Shown here piece by piece: positions 23,441-34,470 of a stretch of DNA of 39,215 bases. The stretch's first letter is position 1, and each line of letters begins with the position of its first letter. The stretch is from Didymodactylos carnosus. Lineage: Eukaryota > Rotifera > Eurotatoria > Philodinida > Philodinidae. The notes beneath the pieces were generated by a model. The model was not told where the DNA came from. It did not search any database and saw only the letters and a list, made by a program, of their open reading frames with translations. The stretch spans positions 1 through 39,215 of the forward strand of contig CAJNOQ010000915.1 of assembly GCA_905250885.1 (NCBI GenBank). Reading direction: 5' to 3'. The position numbers were made by a program, and so were the translations under genes.

Positions 23441-23780
23441 CATTTACAGCTACTCATTCGAGTTAAAATTCCGTAAGTTCATTGCAGTTGAACTATGCTG
23501 TTTAAGGAAAACTCTGAGTAATTCCGTGAAGTCACTCCCACACTTACATCGACTTTTGTCACATAAACTAAAACCCTATCGAACTGGAAGATCCATGGTT
23601 AGGACTAACAGCTATCACAATGAAATTGTTCAGAAACATCGGCATCATCGGAGCCCCAATGTCGATATTTTTGGTTTTGTGCTTTAGGGGGCTCAGGGAC
23701 GCTTAATTTTCTAGAAAAGGAGTACAAAACTATTGAAAGCATGTGACATATAGAATACAAAGATAGGACTATCCTATCAT

Positions 23781-24470
23781 ATTGTCAAAAAATTTAGAAT
23801 TGTTTGATGCACTCCATAGAATTTTCCAAAAAAGTCATTTTTAGCTGTTTCTGCAAATGGATGAAAATAAAACAAGATTTCAAACTAAAACAGTGCATTG
23901 GAATCGTCTTTCTACACGCTATTCGATGATGTAAGAATCATTTAGTTATGCCTATATACGAAAATTGAAAAATTCGAATATCAGTGGGGCTTTTGGAATT
24001 TTTGTCTATTTTGACCTCAACTTTTTCAAAAACCTCGAATTCCTAAGACTGTCCCCATATATTTTCTGTATCTATTTTTACATTACTTTCAAACTTCCCA
24101 ATAAGTCCGAAAACAGCCGATTTCCCGTTAGATTCGTACTGGGATTTGGTCACTTTAGAAACACCTGGGCTAAAGTAATTCTTGTGTGCTCTGATATTCC
24201 TAGTGGTTTAAATGACGGGAAAGAATGCGAGAGTTCGAAGGAATTCGATTTTGTCGAGAAAAGCGATCCTAAAATCGCGTAAAAGGCTACAATCCTGCTC
24301 TATATTCGAATTACTGTGTTTCCATTTAAAAACTATTTCGGTTGATTTGTGCCCCATCAAGTACGGTGCAGAAAGACGATTCTAATCCACTATTTAGGTT
24401 TTATTTTTTCTTTTGTAGTACCTATAAAAACAGACTAAAACTGGTTTTTTGGAGTGCCTTGTAGGAGCAT
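23781..24470. mobile_element. Inverted-repeat element inside the Tc1-like transposon
   Basis: The left arm (about 23810-23935) carries GCACTCCA, GTCATTTTTAGCTGTTT and GAATCGTCTTTCTACAC. The right arm (about 24340-24470) carries the same blocks in reverse complement: GTGCAGAAAGACGATTCTAA, AACAGACTAAAACTG and TGGAGTGC. Divergence is substantial. A 105-codon ORF in the middle (23965-24282) has no recognisable family. Outer limits are uncertain and could reach 23700 and 24640. Confidence 0.55.
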
Positions 24471-24683
24471 ACAGAAGGACTTCGAGTTTTTACAATCATA
24501 TTACGAGCAAGCTCAGTCTTTTTGCTATATAATCCACGAAAAAAGTAAGGCACCAATTTACTTCTTATACAAGAAAATAACTCACAATAACTTATGTTAT
24601 AACGTATGCAGTTTTAAAAGCATCAGCAGGAAAGTATGAAAAAATATCAGCCAAAACACAAAGAAGAACTGAGCGGCTATTGG

Positions 24684-25086
24684 TACATTCTAAAAAAAGT
24701 CGTAGATTAATAAACTACAATAAAAGAGCTTTTTGGACTAAAAAACTGATAAAAAAACCCAGAAGAGTTTTTTAACGGGTTTTTTAGGCCAAAAAACTAA
24801 AAAGCGTTCGTGGTCGTTTCAAAATGAAAAACTCGCGATTTTTGGGAGAGTTTTTTGGGTCTAAAAAACTCTTTAAAAAACTCTTTAAAAAACTCTGTTA
24901 GTTTTTTAGACCCAAAAAACTCTCCCAAAAATCGCGAGTTTTTCATTTTGAAACGACCACGAACGCTTTTTAGTTTTTTGGCCTAAAAAACCCGTTAAAA
25001 AACTCTTCTGGATTTTTTTATCAGTTTTTTAGTCCAAAAAGCTCTTTTATTGTAGTTTATTAATCTACGACTTTTTTTAGAGTGTA
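24684..25086. mobile_element. Near-perfect palindromic (foldback) element, 187-bp arms
   Basis: The arm at 24684-24870 and its inverse at 24900-25086 differ at only two positions by my reading, with a 29-bp loop made of CTCTTTAAAAAA repeats. The ends read TA-CATTCTAAAAAAAGTCG and CGACTTTTTTTAGAGTG-TA, so a TA target is likely. The arms are rich in AAAAAAC/GTTTTTT. It lies between the dead transposase and the right TIR of the host element and is clearly younger than it. Confidence 0.92.
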
Positions 25087-25660
25087 GAGGAATGGAACAA
25101 AGTCGAGTTGTCAGTGTTAGACAAATTTGTCGATTCTTTTCCAAACTAATTTCATGAATGTATCAAGAGGAAAGCTTATTCAACGAAATATTCAATTTTA
25201 TTTAAACTCTTTTTGTTATTAAAAAAAATTTTTTTCTATTTCTTGACGAATAATTTTGCATTGTAGAAAAACGCGTATATTTTACTATTTCTCTAATGAA
25301 ATAGGAACAAAAGAGAATCAAATACCTAAAAGTACTTACATATAGACTATCGATGATGTTCTACTATATAGGTGGATGAATAATTTTTCGAGCCACTGTA
25401 ATTATTGCATCAATAAAATGGAATACGTTTTATAAAAATGCAAGAAAAGTGTCTATGCGGACATTGCCCACATCTAACTTGAACACAATAAAGAAGATAT
25501 AACACAGACAGATGGCAAACACATCAAAAGGAGACACTTGTCATCTATCACTGCACGTGGAATAAATGACATATGTTAAAAGAAATATCTCCATATTTGT
25601 TAGGTTTCAAAGGTTTTTTAAAAATGAGAAAAAAATACTCATTTTTAGTACTAGTTCATA

Positions 25661-25737
25661 AAAGGTGAGCCAGAATTACTGAAATGTTTCAGAAGTGATT
25701 AGTAATCAATTCGTTCCACTAATTGTGGTCCACCCTT
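25661..25737. repeat. 77-bp TA-flanked mini-inverted element
   Basis: The ends read TA-AAAGGTGAGCCAGAATTAC and GTGGTCCACCCTT-TA, imperfect inverted repeats of about 15 bp. They resemble the AAGGGTG ends of the palindrome in iRhom intron 5, so both may belong to one MITE group. Confidence 0.4.
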
Positions 25738-25970
25738 TATAGATGTAACTTATTTTACACTATTAAGCATGACAAAAACATTTTTGTAACACACACGGCT
25801 AAATGTACTATTTTGTTTTTCAAAAAATTTCTAACCTTACTACAATTTTTCTTTATCGGCCGTACGTGCAACTATTTGACTGTTAATATATTTTGCATAC
25901 TATTTGGTGACACAAGAGTAAAAAATACGTTATTTTTTCAAAAATAACAACAGTTACCATTTATCTTTTG

Positions 25971-25987
25971 TACACACACATACACAC

Positions 25988-26018
<31 letters not shown>

Positions 26019-26019
26019 G
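25971..26019. repeat. (CA)n microsatellite
   Basis: CACA repeats with three TACA interruptions in the first half, then a pure run. Confidence 0.95.
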
Positions 26020-27897
26020 AAAAAGTAATTCTCTAATATAAACAATATTTTATTATCATAAAGAAGAAGAAAAATATCGATAAAACTTATTCAATTACAG
26101 TTGAAAACATCAATTGAAAATTAAAGATTTTGGATGTGAGTATCTATGAGATCTTTAACAAAACTCATAGATTATAATAATTGATCTCGAATAGAAAAAG
26201 ATGGGGTTCATCTAATATATAATTCTTCTTTTTTTATTTTTCTCTTCTTTTCTATTGACTCAAGGGAACAAGTTTGTTTTGTATTCGGATGTTTCTAATA
26301 AAAAGAGAAAAAAAAACATAATACATATACATCTCTCATCGGAAGCATAAAGACGAAGACAGGAAAATTATATTACTTTATCAACACATATGTGCGAAAT
26401 GAAAAATAGTCATTCGTTTATTATCAACAGTAAAAACAAATATTTTTTAGGTAAAGTAAGACAAGATTTTAAATATTATGTTATATGCAATTACTCAACG
26501 CCATCGTCTCAGACAACAATTGTTAGACGTTTGGTAAGGTAATATAGAGTTCTTTTCAAATATAGTTAATGAAGTAGAAGAAAAAAAAAAGAGTGAAGTG
26601 CAAAACTAATAAAGATAAACTATTAGAATTCTTGCACTATTTCATGAAAAATTGGATTCTACTAATCATTAATATGAATAATCAATACTTAAATGATAAA
26701 AATTGATGAATACGATCGTATTTAACTACTATCATCCATCAACCACGATTCAACGAATATTATTTTTTCAATACCTAACAAGTTGTATTACAAATATATC
26801 TTATTCAAGAAAATAGATATCATCTCATTATATCTCTATTTTATCTACAGCTTATCATTAAAAACTCGTAAATACGCTATTCTCTAACCGACAACATCGT
26901 AATTTCTCAACTGTCACAAAAAAAAATTTTTTTTTTTTTTTTGGCACCCATACGTTACTAAAATATGTTTGTTCCACAGATGAGAGGCCCATTTCATTTT
27001 ATACCAGAAAAAAAAGAGAAGAAAAATGTCTCAACTGTTGTTATTATTATTCACTTTTAATTATCTTCAGAGAAAGGGAGAAAGAGAAGAAGAAGAAGAA
27101 GATAGCTTTTTAAATATTTAAGAAATCAAACTTTTTGATATCTGAACATCAACTATTGGATGATGATGAGGATTTATTTGAAAAAAAACAAAAAACATAG
27201 GTCAAAAAAATCTATGCATGAAGTAATGCAATTCGAGGTAATCGTAGAATATCTATCTACTCAAACGATATGTCAAGCGTGTAATACATCGAGTTATTTC
27301 TGACATGTAGAGAAAAAAAATTAATCAATCTTCTCTTAATTTAGAGGAAATTCTAGCTAGCATACACATTCCAAGTACATTATGATTATAGGAATTTTTC
27401 TGATTGAAAATATTTATTTGTATTACATTCTCTTCTAAACTCTATCTAACATAAGCTTATTAAATAGAGAAGTAATCGTTTCCAAAGTATGCACTGCAAA
27501 AAAACGAATGTATGTGTAATTTTTGATTCTAAAATCAATTTTAAATATACAAAATGTATGCAAATAAATTATTTTTTTCTTTTCTCGTATGAAATCTTTT
27601 TTTATGTGTGAAAAACAAATCGAATACGTCTCCGATCCAAGGCTTGAAGCAATTAATATCTCTATATACATATCATAATAGAAGAAAAAAAAAAAAATCT
27701 TTCTCGCTTTCTTAGATGAAGAAAACGGTATAAGAAAAGAAAACTATAATATGTAGTTGAACACGCGTTTGCAACATTATAAATTTGACTTTAATTATAT
27801 TGGAAAAGAAAGTACACATGCACAAGTGACATATATTATAAACCTAATTACTTATCCTTCCTTTTATTTCTAAATATTAAATTTATTCATCACTCAC

Positions 27898-27944
27898 CTG
27901 CTCCAATCTTGAAAGGATTGTTCATCTTCTTCCATTTCAAACAT
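27898..27944 (-). CDS. Possible first coding exon B (partial)
   Basis: The minus strand reads ATG and 15 codons, MFEMEEDEQSFQDWS, then AG at a strong donor GTGAGTG. There is no acceptor-like sequence just upstream of the ATG, so it would be an initial exon. It ends in phase 2, the phase needed to enter iRhom exon 2 at 19332 (AG+T gives Ser). No other downstream minus-strand gene is visible before iRhom. It may equally be chance. Confidence 0.25.
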
Positions 27945-28778
27945 ATTTATAGATAAGTTTTTTTATATATCATTTAGTTACTACTCTAAATGTGAGTTCA
28001 TTCATTATTGTTAGCATTTTGTAAGAACTTAAACACAATTCATAATAATCTTTTAGAATTAGAAAAAACCTAGTAATTGTAGTTCACTAGAGATTTTTTT
28101 TCACAATATCAATTTTTTGCTACCTGTATAACTAAAGTGAAAGTATAAGAAAAGAAGAAATTGTTGCTGCATTATTACCATTACAAAATGTTTCTTACAA
28201 TAAATCTTTCTTTTTTCCTTCTTTCAGTTTTATTTCGTTCGTCTTTTTTCTTTTACCATGTTTAACACATTATTCTTCTCCTCTATCAATAATATCAAAA
28301 ACTGCAAGCGAAGTTTTTTTTTTTTTTTAACGAGACAAATTTAAAAAATAAGAAGTCTACTAATTCATTAGAAATAGTCTTTTGAAGTGAAGAATACACT
28401 TTATTTTGATATTACACCGTAAAAAATGACTGTAAACAACTTAATAAGAAAGATAAGATGAAATATGAATAAATAATAGAAATAGAATCCTTATCTCAAA
28501 TGAGAATAGATAACGATAAAATACTATGCTCACGTAGTTCTAACAAAATAAATGTGTAAAAGAGTTGTCTAGTTGGTAAGTAAATAGGACTGACTACTGT
28601 TGTACTTGGTAAAGATATAAACGATGACATTTGATACTGATATACTCGTTTCATTACGATTACTCTTATGGAACCGATCCTTTTGTTATGAGTTATTATA
28701 TTCTTTTTAACATGTTTGAACATTTAGAAAAATCGTCAAAAATAAAAGAAAGAACTTAATGATGAACACTCAACTTAC

Positions 28779-28858
28779 CGTATGAGATTTGTCCAGCTGC
28801 TATCCAATTCATTTGATGAATCAACATTTTCCATGACGTTTTGAACACTAAATTCCAT
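28779..28858 (-). CDS. Possible first coding exon A (partial)
   Basis: The minus strand has ATG plus 26 codons, MEFSVQNVMENVDSSNELDS and so on, ending CG at a strong donor GTAAGTTG. The peptide is acidic and non-repetitive, unlike random AT-rich ORFs. The phase is 2, as in iRhom exon 1, where CG+T gives Arg. It could be an alternative 5' exon of iRhom spliced over ~9.4 kb, or the start of a gene I cannot complete. Confidence 0.3.
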
Positions 28859-29884
28859 AGTTAACGACGTAATGAAACGGGAGTCGAAATTTTCAGCAAA
28901 TTCTCATGTCGTTCTCTTGATGTTCATTTGCTTAAATAGAGATTTATATATCGATTATTTCACGCACAAAGACGAACGGAACAGGCTTCTCCATCTTTTC
29001 TGTTCAAGACTTTCAGCTTGTCTTAAGATTGGAAAATATCATGGACAATGAGTTAAGAGCTTGATCTTCTCAATCAAAAAATGATTTTATACTTTTATGA
29101 TAAATTAACTAATTATCTTTTGTTCAGTTTTAAACTGAAATTGTTTTCTCACTCATTTGTACATTTATCCATAACAACTATTGGAGGTGAATTTGATAGA
29201 TACTTACAAAAAAGTATCCACTTTCTATAATATACGCAGAAAAAATCATGAAAATATGAAGCAACCGGACAAAAAACTCGAAGACTAATTCAAAGTTATC
29301 TTTAGAAGATATTAACAGATGTTCATTCTTTCATTGGTTTATTTTGTCCAATCAGAAGATAAAGTTTTCCATTGATATGTAACAATTGTCCGAACTGTGA
29401 AACCAAGATGGAAAATAGTACAACTAGTTTGTAAAATAAATTGCGCCTTATATGCAATATCAATAAAAACCAACGACAAATATCTAAAGTCAAATGCAGG
29501 ACAATAGCTATAGGTGCTACAATATGAAGATGGAAAAAAATATAAAATATTGAATTTCTTTTCCTTTGTGCTCATATCAATCGAATAAAACAAGCGGTCA
29601 GCACAAAAAGAACTACAAACAACCTACCCTTGACATAAGAGTGACATACGGTATGAAAAGTTCTACAAGCAAGGCGTGGGGGTTTACTTACCTGTACGAT
29701 AAAATATACGTAAACATTTTCGTTTTTTGTTTTTGCTCTTGTTTTCAAGATCACATGACGGTAGATTATAGCTATATAGTCTAATCCGAAAGAAAAGGGT
29801 TGCTGTGTTTACATCATTAATTTAGCCGTGCATTGTGATATAATATAAATTCAGTAAAAATTCTCATCAGATTTTTTGTTAATC
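28859..29884. other. Intergenic, divergent promoter region
   Basis: About 1 kb with no supported gene. Its right end contains the promoter and short 5' UTR of the fucose isomerase-like gene. An acceptor-like CTCATCAG lies about 15 bases before that ATG. Confidence 0.4.
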
Positions 29885-31551
29885 ATGTCTGAAATTAAGT
29901 CACCCATTTATTTAATTGCTAGCGGCGATTCACGTCTCTCCGCTAATAAAAAATGTTGGCCAGCTCAAGAAAAATTGGAAAATACTTTAAAAGAAGTTTT
30001 CGAGTCACTCGGTCATAAAATTGAACGTGCTCATTCGTATGACGAGAAAAAGCAGCATGGTTTCATTGATAGTCAACGTTATGGTATGACAGTATTTCAA
30101 AACATTCCTGAAGACGCACCATTAGTGGTAGCTGAAGCTGTGTGGCAATATACACATCATGTTCTTGCTGGTCTTACAACGCATAGAGGACCAATTTTAA
30201 CCGTTGCAAATTGGAGCGGTGAATGGCCTGGTCTCGTTGGAATGTTGAATTTAAATGGTTCGTTGACAAAAGCTGGAGTTCCATACAACACTTTGTGGAG
30301 CGTTAATTTCAAAGACGATGATATTTTCCTTGAAAAATTAAAAGAATGGCTTAAAACATCGAAAATAACTCATGATATATCACATGCAAAATCGCTAGAT
30401 TTATTTAAGTTGCCTCAAGATGCAAACGACTTGGGTTCATCCGTTGCACAGAACTTACTGAAAAAAAAAGCAATCATGGGTGTTTTCGATGAGGTATGTA
30501 TGAAGAAAAGAAAAAATTTGAAATGAAAACGCACTCTCATCTTTAGGGATGTATGGGAATGTATAATGCCATTGTTCCTGATGAATTATTGCATCGTATT
30601 GGAATATTCAAAGAACGACTCAGTCAGTCAGCATTATATCACGAAGTTATGGAAACCCCGGATGAAGAAGCACGACAGACTTATACATGGTTAAAACGAA
30701 AAGGCATGCAATTTGTTCTTGGAGATAATGAAAACGATCTAACAGAAGAGCAGATTTTATTACAGTGTAAAATGTATATAAGTGCCGTACGTCTCGCGAA
30801 TGATTTTGGATGCGATCTGATTGGAATTCAGTATCAACTAGGGTTGAAAGATTTACTTCCTGCCTCGGATCTTGCTGAAGGATTGTTGAACAATGTTGAT
30901 CGTCCACCGGTGCAGAATCGCAAGAGAACACACGTTCTGTTTGAAAATGAAGCTGTCGTCCATTTCAATGAAGTGGATGAATGTGCTGGTCTCGACGCTT
31001 TGATAACAAATCGGATTTGGAAAGGTCTTGGTTTCTCACCTGAAACAACCTTACATGATCTTCGATATGGCGAAGATTATAATGGTGATTTCATTTGGGT
31101 ATTTGAAATTAGTGGTGCTGTACCACCCGAACATCTAGAAGGTCAATATAAAGGATCGACAAGTGAACGACAGCCGCCAATGTATTTTCATAAAGGTGGT
31201 GGAAGTCTCAAAGGTGTTAGTAAGCCGGGTGAAATTGTTTGGTCTCGTGTATTTATCGAAGATGGTCGTTTAAAAGCTGATATTGGTCGCGCAAAAGTTG
31301 TTAAATTACCTCGAGAAGAAACGGAGCGTCGATGGCAGATGACAACGCCTCAATGGCCTATCATGCATGCTCTTTTGTACGGGATTAGTCGTGATCAGAT
31401 GATGGCAAAACATAAAGCAAATCATATTCAAGTTGCATATGCACCGAATGCAGAAGGAGCACAAAAGGCGTTGGCAGCAAAAGCGGTGTGTTTTCGTATG
31501 CTTGGCTTAGATGTGAATATATGTGGTACGGAGAGTGGTCTTGTTTATTAA
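29885..31551 (+). CDS. Fucose isomerase family (FucI/AraA-like) protein, bacterial type
   Basis: Proteins of this fold convert aldoses to ketoses (L-fucose to L-fuculose, L-arabinose to L-ribulose) in the cytosol with a divalent metal. Exons are 29885-30493 and 30547-31551, and the 53-bp phase-0 intron (GTATGT..CTTTAG) falls in [13 protein letters not shown]. The product is 537 aa, within the usual range. The N-terminal half has IASGDSR and [19 protein letters not shown]. The C-terminal half has [80 protein letters not shown] and [20 protein letters not shown], ending [23 protein letters not shown] recognise these blocks from bacterial proteins annotated as fucose isomerase. The exact substrate is not shown by sequence. 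Conserved residues look intact, so the enzyme is probably active. No signal peptide is present. Bacterial similarity plus a small intron suggests horizontal transfer followed by intron gain. Confidence 0.85.
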
Positions 31552-31828
31552 AAAATAGTTGTATTTAACTTCAACAAACAAACGCAGCTATGCTTGCAGA
31601 CAAGTCTATGTTGCATAGTGCATAAAACGCTCAACCAAAATCCTAGCAGAATTCCATTTTTTTTGTTTTTTTAAACATGCTATTTGAGTACAACAAAATT
31701 TAAAAAAAAATGGACTAATGGGTAAGTGCATGTCAGTATGCAATCATATGAGATTAGAAGAAGTAGGAAAGGGGGAATAGTGTGCGTTCCGGACTGGAGT
31801 GCAGGGAAATCAAGAAAAAATATGTTTA
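31552..31828. other. Gap between the isomerase-like gene and the LINE
   Basis: The first part is the presumed 3' UTR of the isomerase-like gene. T-rich runs at 31658-31673 would read as A-rich on the minus strand and might mark the 3' tail of the LINE, which would then end here. Confidence 0.4.
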
Positions 31829-34470
31829 TCAGTCATGCATAACAAACCGCTCTGTTTGAGCAACAAAGTTAATGATACCTTTGAATACGATCTCAATTTC
31901 TTCAGGTGATAAAGAATTTTGCAAAAGTAGAGTTTTCAAGTCAAAATTCAAATGAGGCAGATTCAGCTGAAATATCGAGATTAGAGCTAATCGCGCGGTG
32001 TCATATAAGGGACATTCAAAAAAATAATGAAAAAGGCTTTCGTCTGTTACATTGTCGCACGAGCAAAAAGGGTCAGAAACAAGAGCACGAAGATGCAGGT
32101 CCCCCCTCAACTGTGAAAATCCAACTCGACACCGACAATAATCAATGTCGGCGTGTCTATTGCTAGTATACGGTAACTTTGAAATTTCTCTCAGCGATAA
32201 TAAACTTTTCTTAAACTTTGGTATCTGAAATATCAGCCGTGTTTCCACTGGTAATTCATTGTATTCTCTCGCTGTTCGATATATCATTGAGTCGTACAAC
32301 ATATTCAAACGACAACGCGGAGTTGGAAGTAGCATTTTCTCGCGACTTCGTAGTGAGTATGAAAAAACAGTAGGAGGATCTGAACGTGATGGCAGCAGAG
32401 TTTTTAAGAAAGGTGTTCTTCTCGTAACTATTTTTTGAAATAAAACTAACCTGTGTCGCTTAAAAACAACTCGCAACGGCTCCCATCCTAAATCTCTAAA
32501 CACTCATGCCTTAGAACTGTGCATCATAGCGCCTGACACCGCTCTTGCAGCTTTGTATTGTGCTGACTCAAGTCGATCAAGATTTCTATCAGATGTATTT
32601 CCATATATCGCTGACGCGTAAGTGAACAAGTTTAATATAAATGACTTGTACACTAGATCTAATGCCTGTCTAGATAACGCACGTGTATGAAGCTTTAGAA
32701 GATCAGTTAAACCACTTCCTTTAGTTAAAACATAATCTACGTGCGCTGTCCAGTCTAGATTTGACCTTAAAATTAAGCCTAACTGTTTTTGTTCAACAAC
32801 GTAAGAGATAGACGACTTATTGATTAAGACGGGTGGCAGCGAAGCGAGAGTATCGCGCTCACGAGTAGAAAAAATCATAGCTTTACATTTATCAATATTT
32901 AAATACAATTTCCAAGTTATAGACCATTCGTAAATTAAGAGTAAATCTTTATTTACTTGGTCTATAACTTTTCTAATATCGTTTTTCTCTGTAACGCGGT
33001 AGAGTGAGGCATCGTCAGCAAACAATCGCATTGTTGCACTAACATTATCATCAAGATCATCAATAAAAATCAAAAACAGTAACGGTCCCAAGATCGAGCC
33101 TTGGGGCACTCCTTTATCAACGATTCTTGTTGACGTGGTCACAATTTCTCTGTTTGAGAGATAGCTTTCAAACCAATTCACTAAGGACGGTGGTAATCCT
33201 TTTGCTTTTAACTTTACTAGTAAACCCTAATGCCAAACGGTGTCAAATGCCTTACGAAAATCTAGAAAAACACTTAAGACTCGTTCACTATTATCAAAAG
33301 CTAATAAGATCTCATGAACTATGGCGATCAATTGATTAATAGTAGAATCACCATGTCTAAATCCTGACTGATTCGTACTAGAAGGTTGTAATTTGTTAAA
33401 TATCCATACACTTTCCGATGAATCAAACGCTCAAGTATTTTTGACAAAACAAGCAGTAAGGTTATAGGACGATAATTATTCACTTCATGAGGATCGCCTG
33501 ACTTAAAAATCGATGTAATACAGCCGATGTAAGTTTCCAAGTTTTAGGAAACTGTTCCTGTTCTAGAGATTGATTAAATAAATAGGTTATGATCGGAGCT
33601 AGATGGTTGGAACAACTAACGGCACATCATTAACCTCGTTAAGTGGCATTGAGCAAACCATCGCGAAATGTTTGTTTAAAAGCTCAGCCTTTTTTCCCGG
33701 ATCTATCATTAGTTCTTTTGAAGAGCTGTCAAAAAGAGGTGGAATGAAAATATTGTTGATTTTATTTAATGTGTTTTTAACTTGATGCCACCAGGGTTTC
33801 GATGACGAATTCATCTAAGCTGATAACTTTCGATAATATTCTTTTTTTGCGGCTTTACACGCTTTCTCAAAATCATGTGAAGCTCTTCCCGAATTAGCCG
33901 CCGAATTTGTCGTCTTAAATCTACAATCGATTTTATAAAGCTCATGTTTTTTCTTTAGTAGCTCTTGTAAATTCTCATTAAATCAAGGGCGATCATTAGA
34001 CTTAACCACAATAATTTTATATGGTAAAGTCAGCTATCCATAAGATCATTTCTTCAACTAGCAGAACACTATTATCTAATCCTCCATCCTCAACTAGCTC
34101 ATTCCAATCCAATTCTGCTAATTTGTCACGAAAAACATCCCAATTTGCTCTTTTATAATCATAGATCTTTCTACTATGTTGCGTGACAGACAGTTGAGCT
34201 ATATTGATACTGAATTTAACTACATTATGATCGCATGTACAACATAATTCAGGGAAAATTTCTATTTTCTCAACTAAATTCAAATTATCAAGAAAAATTA
34301 AATCTAAACCAGTAGCTGATTTCGGACGAGTGGGTATTTCAACAATTTGAAAAAGCTGTACGTCGTTAGCAAACTCATAGACCTTTTTACCTTCGAGAGT
34401 AGAAGCCTTCGTAGGATACCATTCGTAACAATGTGCATTAAAATCTCCTAGGAAGACCAAATCAGTATTT
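31829..34470 (-). mobile_element. 5'-truncated non-LTR retrotransposon (APE-type LINE), inactive
   Basis: Read on the minus strand, the remnant starts inside the apurinic-like endonuclease (FLGDFNAHCYEW and, later, CTCDHNVV; 34460-34017). A linker with KPWWHQVKNTLNKINN follows (33814-33599), then reverse transcriptase. RT blocks are IFKSGDPHEVNNYRPITLL, then after a frame change SGFRHGDSTINQL and FLDFRKAFDTVWH, then VPQGSILGPLLFLIFIDDL and the catalytic LFADDASLY. The thumb region and a C-terminal zinc knuckle (CSCDN..FHYFFECPLYD) complete it, with the stop near 31829. Lesions: a stop after AFDTVWH (about 33228), at least one frameshift upstream near 33370, and one TGA after MMHSSKA (32504-32506), with the last 224 codons in the same frame. 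Domain order fits the Jockey/CR1/L2-like groups. The clade cannot be fixed by eye. Confidence 0.9.

Larger units (their letters stand above)
22132..25398 (+). mobile_element. Decayed Tc1/mariner-like transposon with long TIRs and two insertions
   Basis: The left end reads TA-CAGTGGTTCAAAAAATT (TA at 22130-22131) and the right end AATTTTTCGAGCCACTG-TA. Subterminal blocks repeat in inverse order: CATCGATAGTCTATATGTAAGTACTTTTA near 22213 corresponds to the inverse near 25335-25370, and TTCTACAATGCAAAATTATTCGTCA to the inverse near 25245-25275. The arms are therefore ~170-220 bp, and the left arm has an extra ~45-bp segment. Inside are a dead transposase (22470-23440) and two later inverted-repeat insertions. 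Without these the element would be about 1.8-1.9 kb, normal for Tc1-like elements. Confidence 0.8.
25399..27897. other. Non-coding stretch with small repeats
   Basis: About 2.5 kb with no supported gene. It holds a 77-bp mini-element, a CA microsatellite, homopolymer runs near 26920-26941 and a GAA-rich patch near 27085-27103. An ORF at 27671-27435 on the minus strand has no similarity that I recognise. Confidence 0.5.

Noticed and set aside
23965-24282. 105-codon ORF
   Set aside because: It lies inside an inverted-repeat insertion in a dead transposon and has no recognisable domain.
26478-26538. Plus-strand MLYAITQRHRLRQQLLDV followed by GTAAGG
   Set aside because: It looks like an initial exon, but there is no downstream exon or family similarity, so it is not called.
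30647-30931. Minus-strand 94-codon ORF opposite the fucose isomerase-like gene
   Set aside because: Antisense shadow of a strongly conserved coding region.
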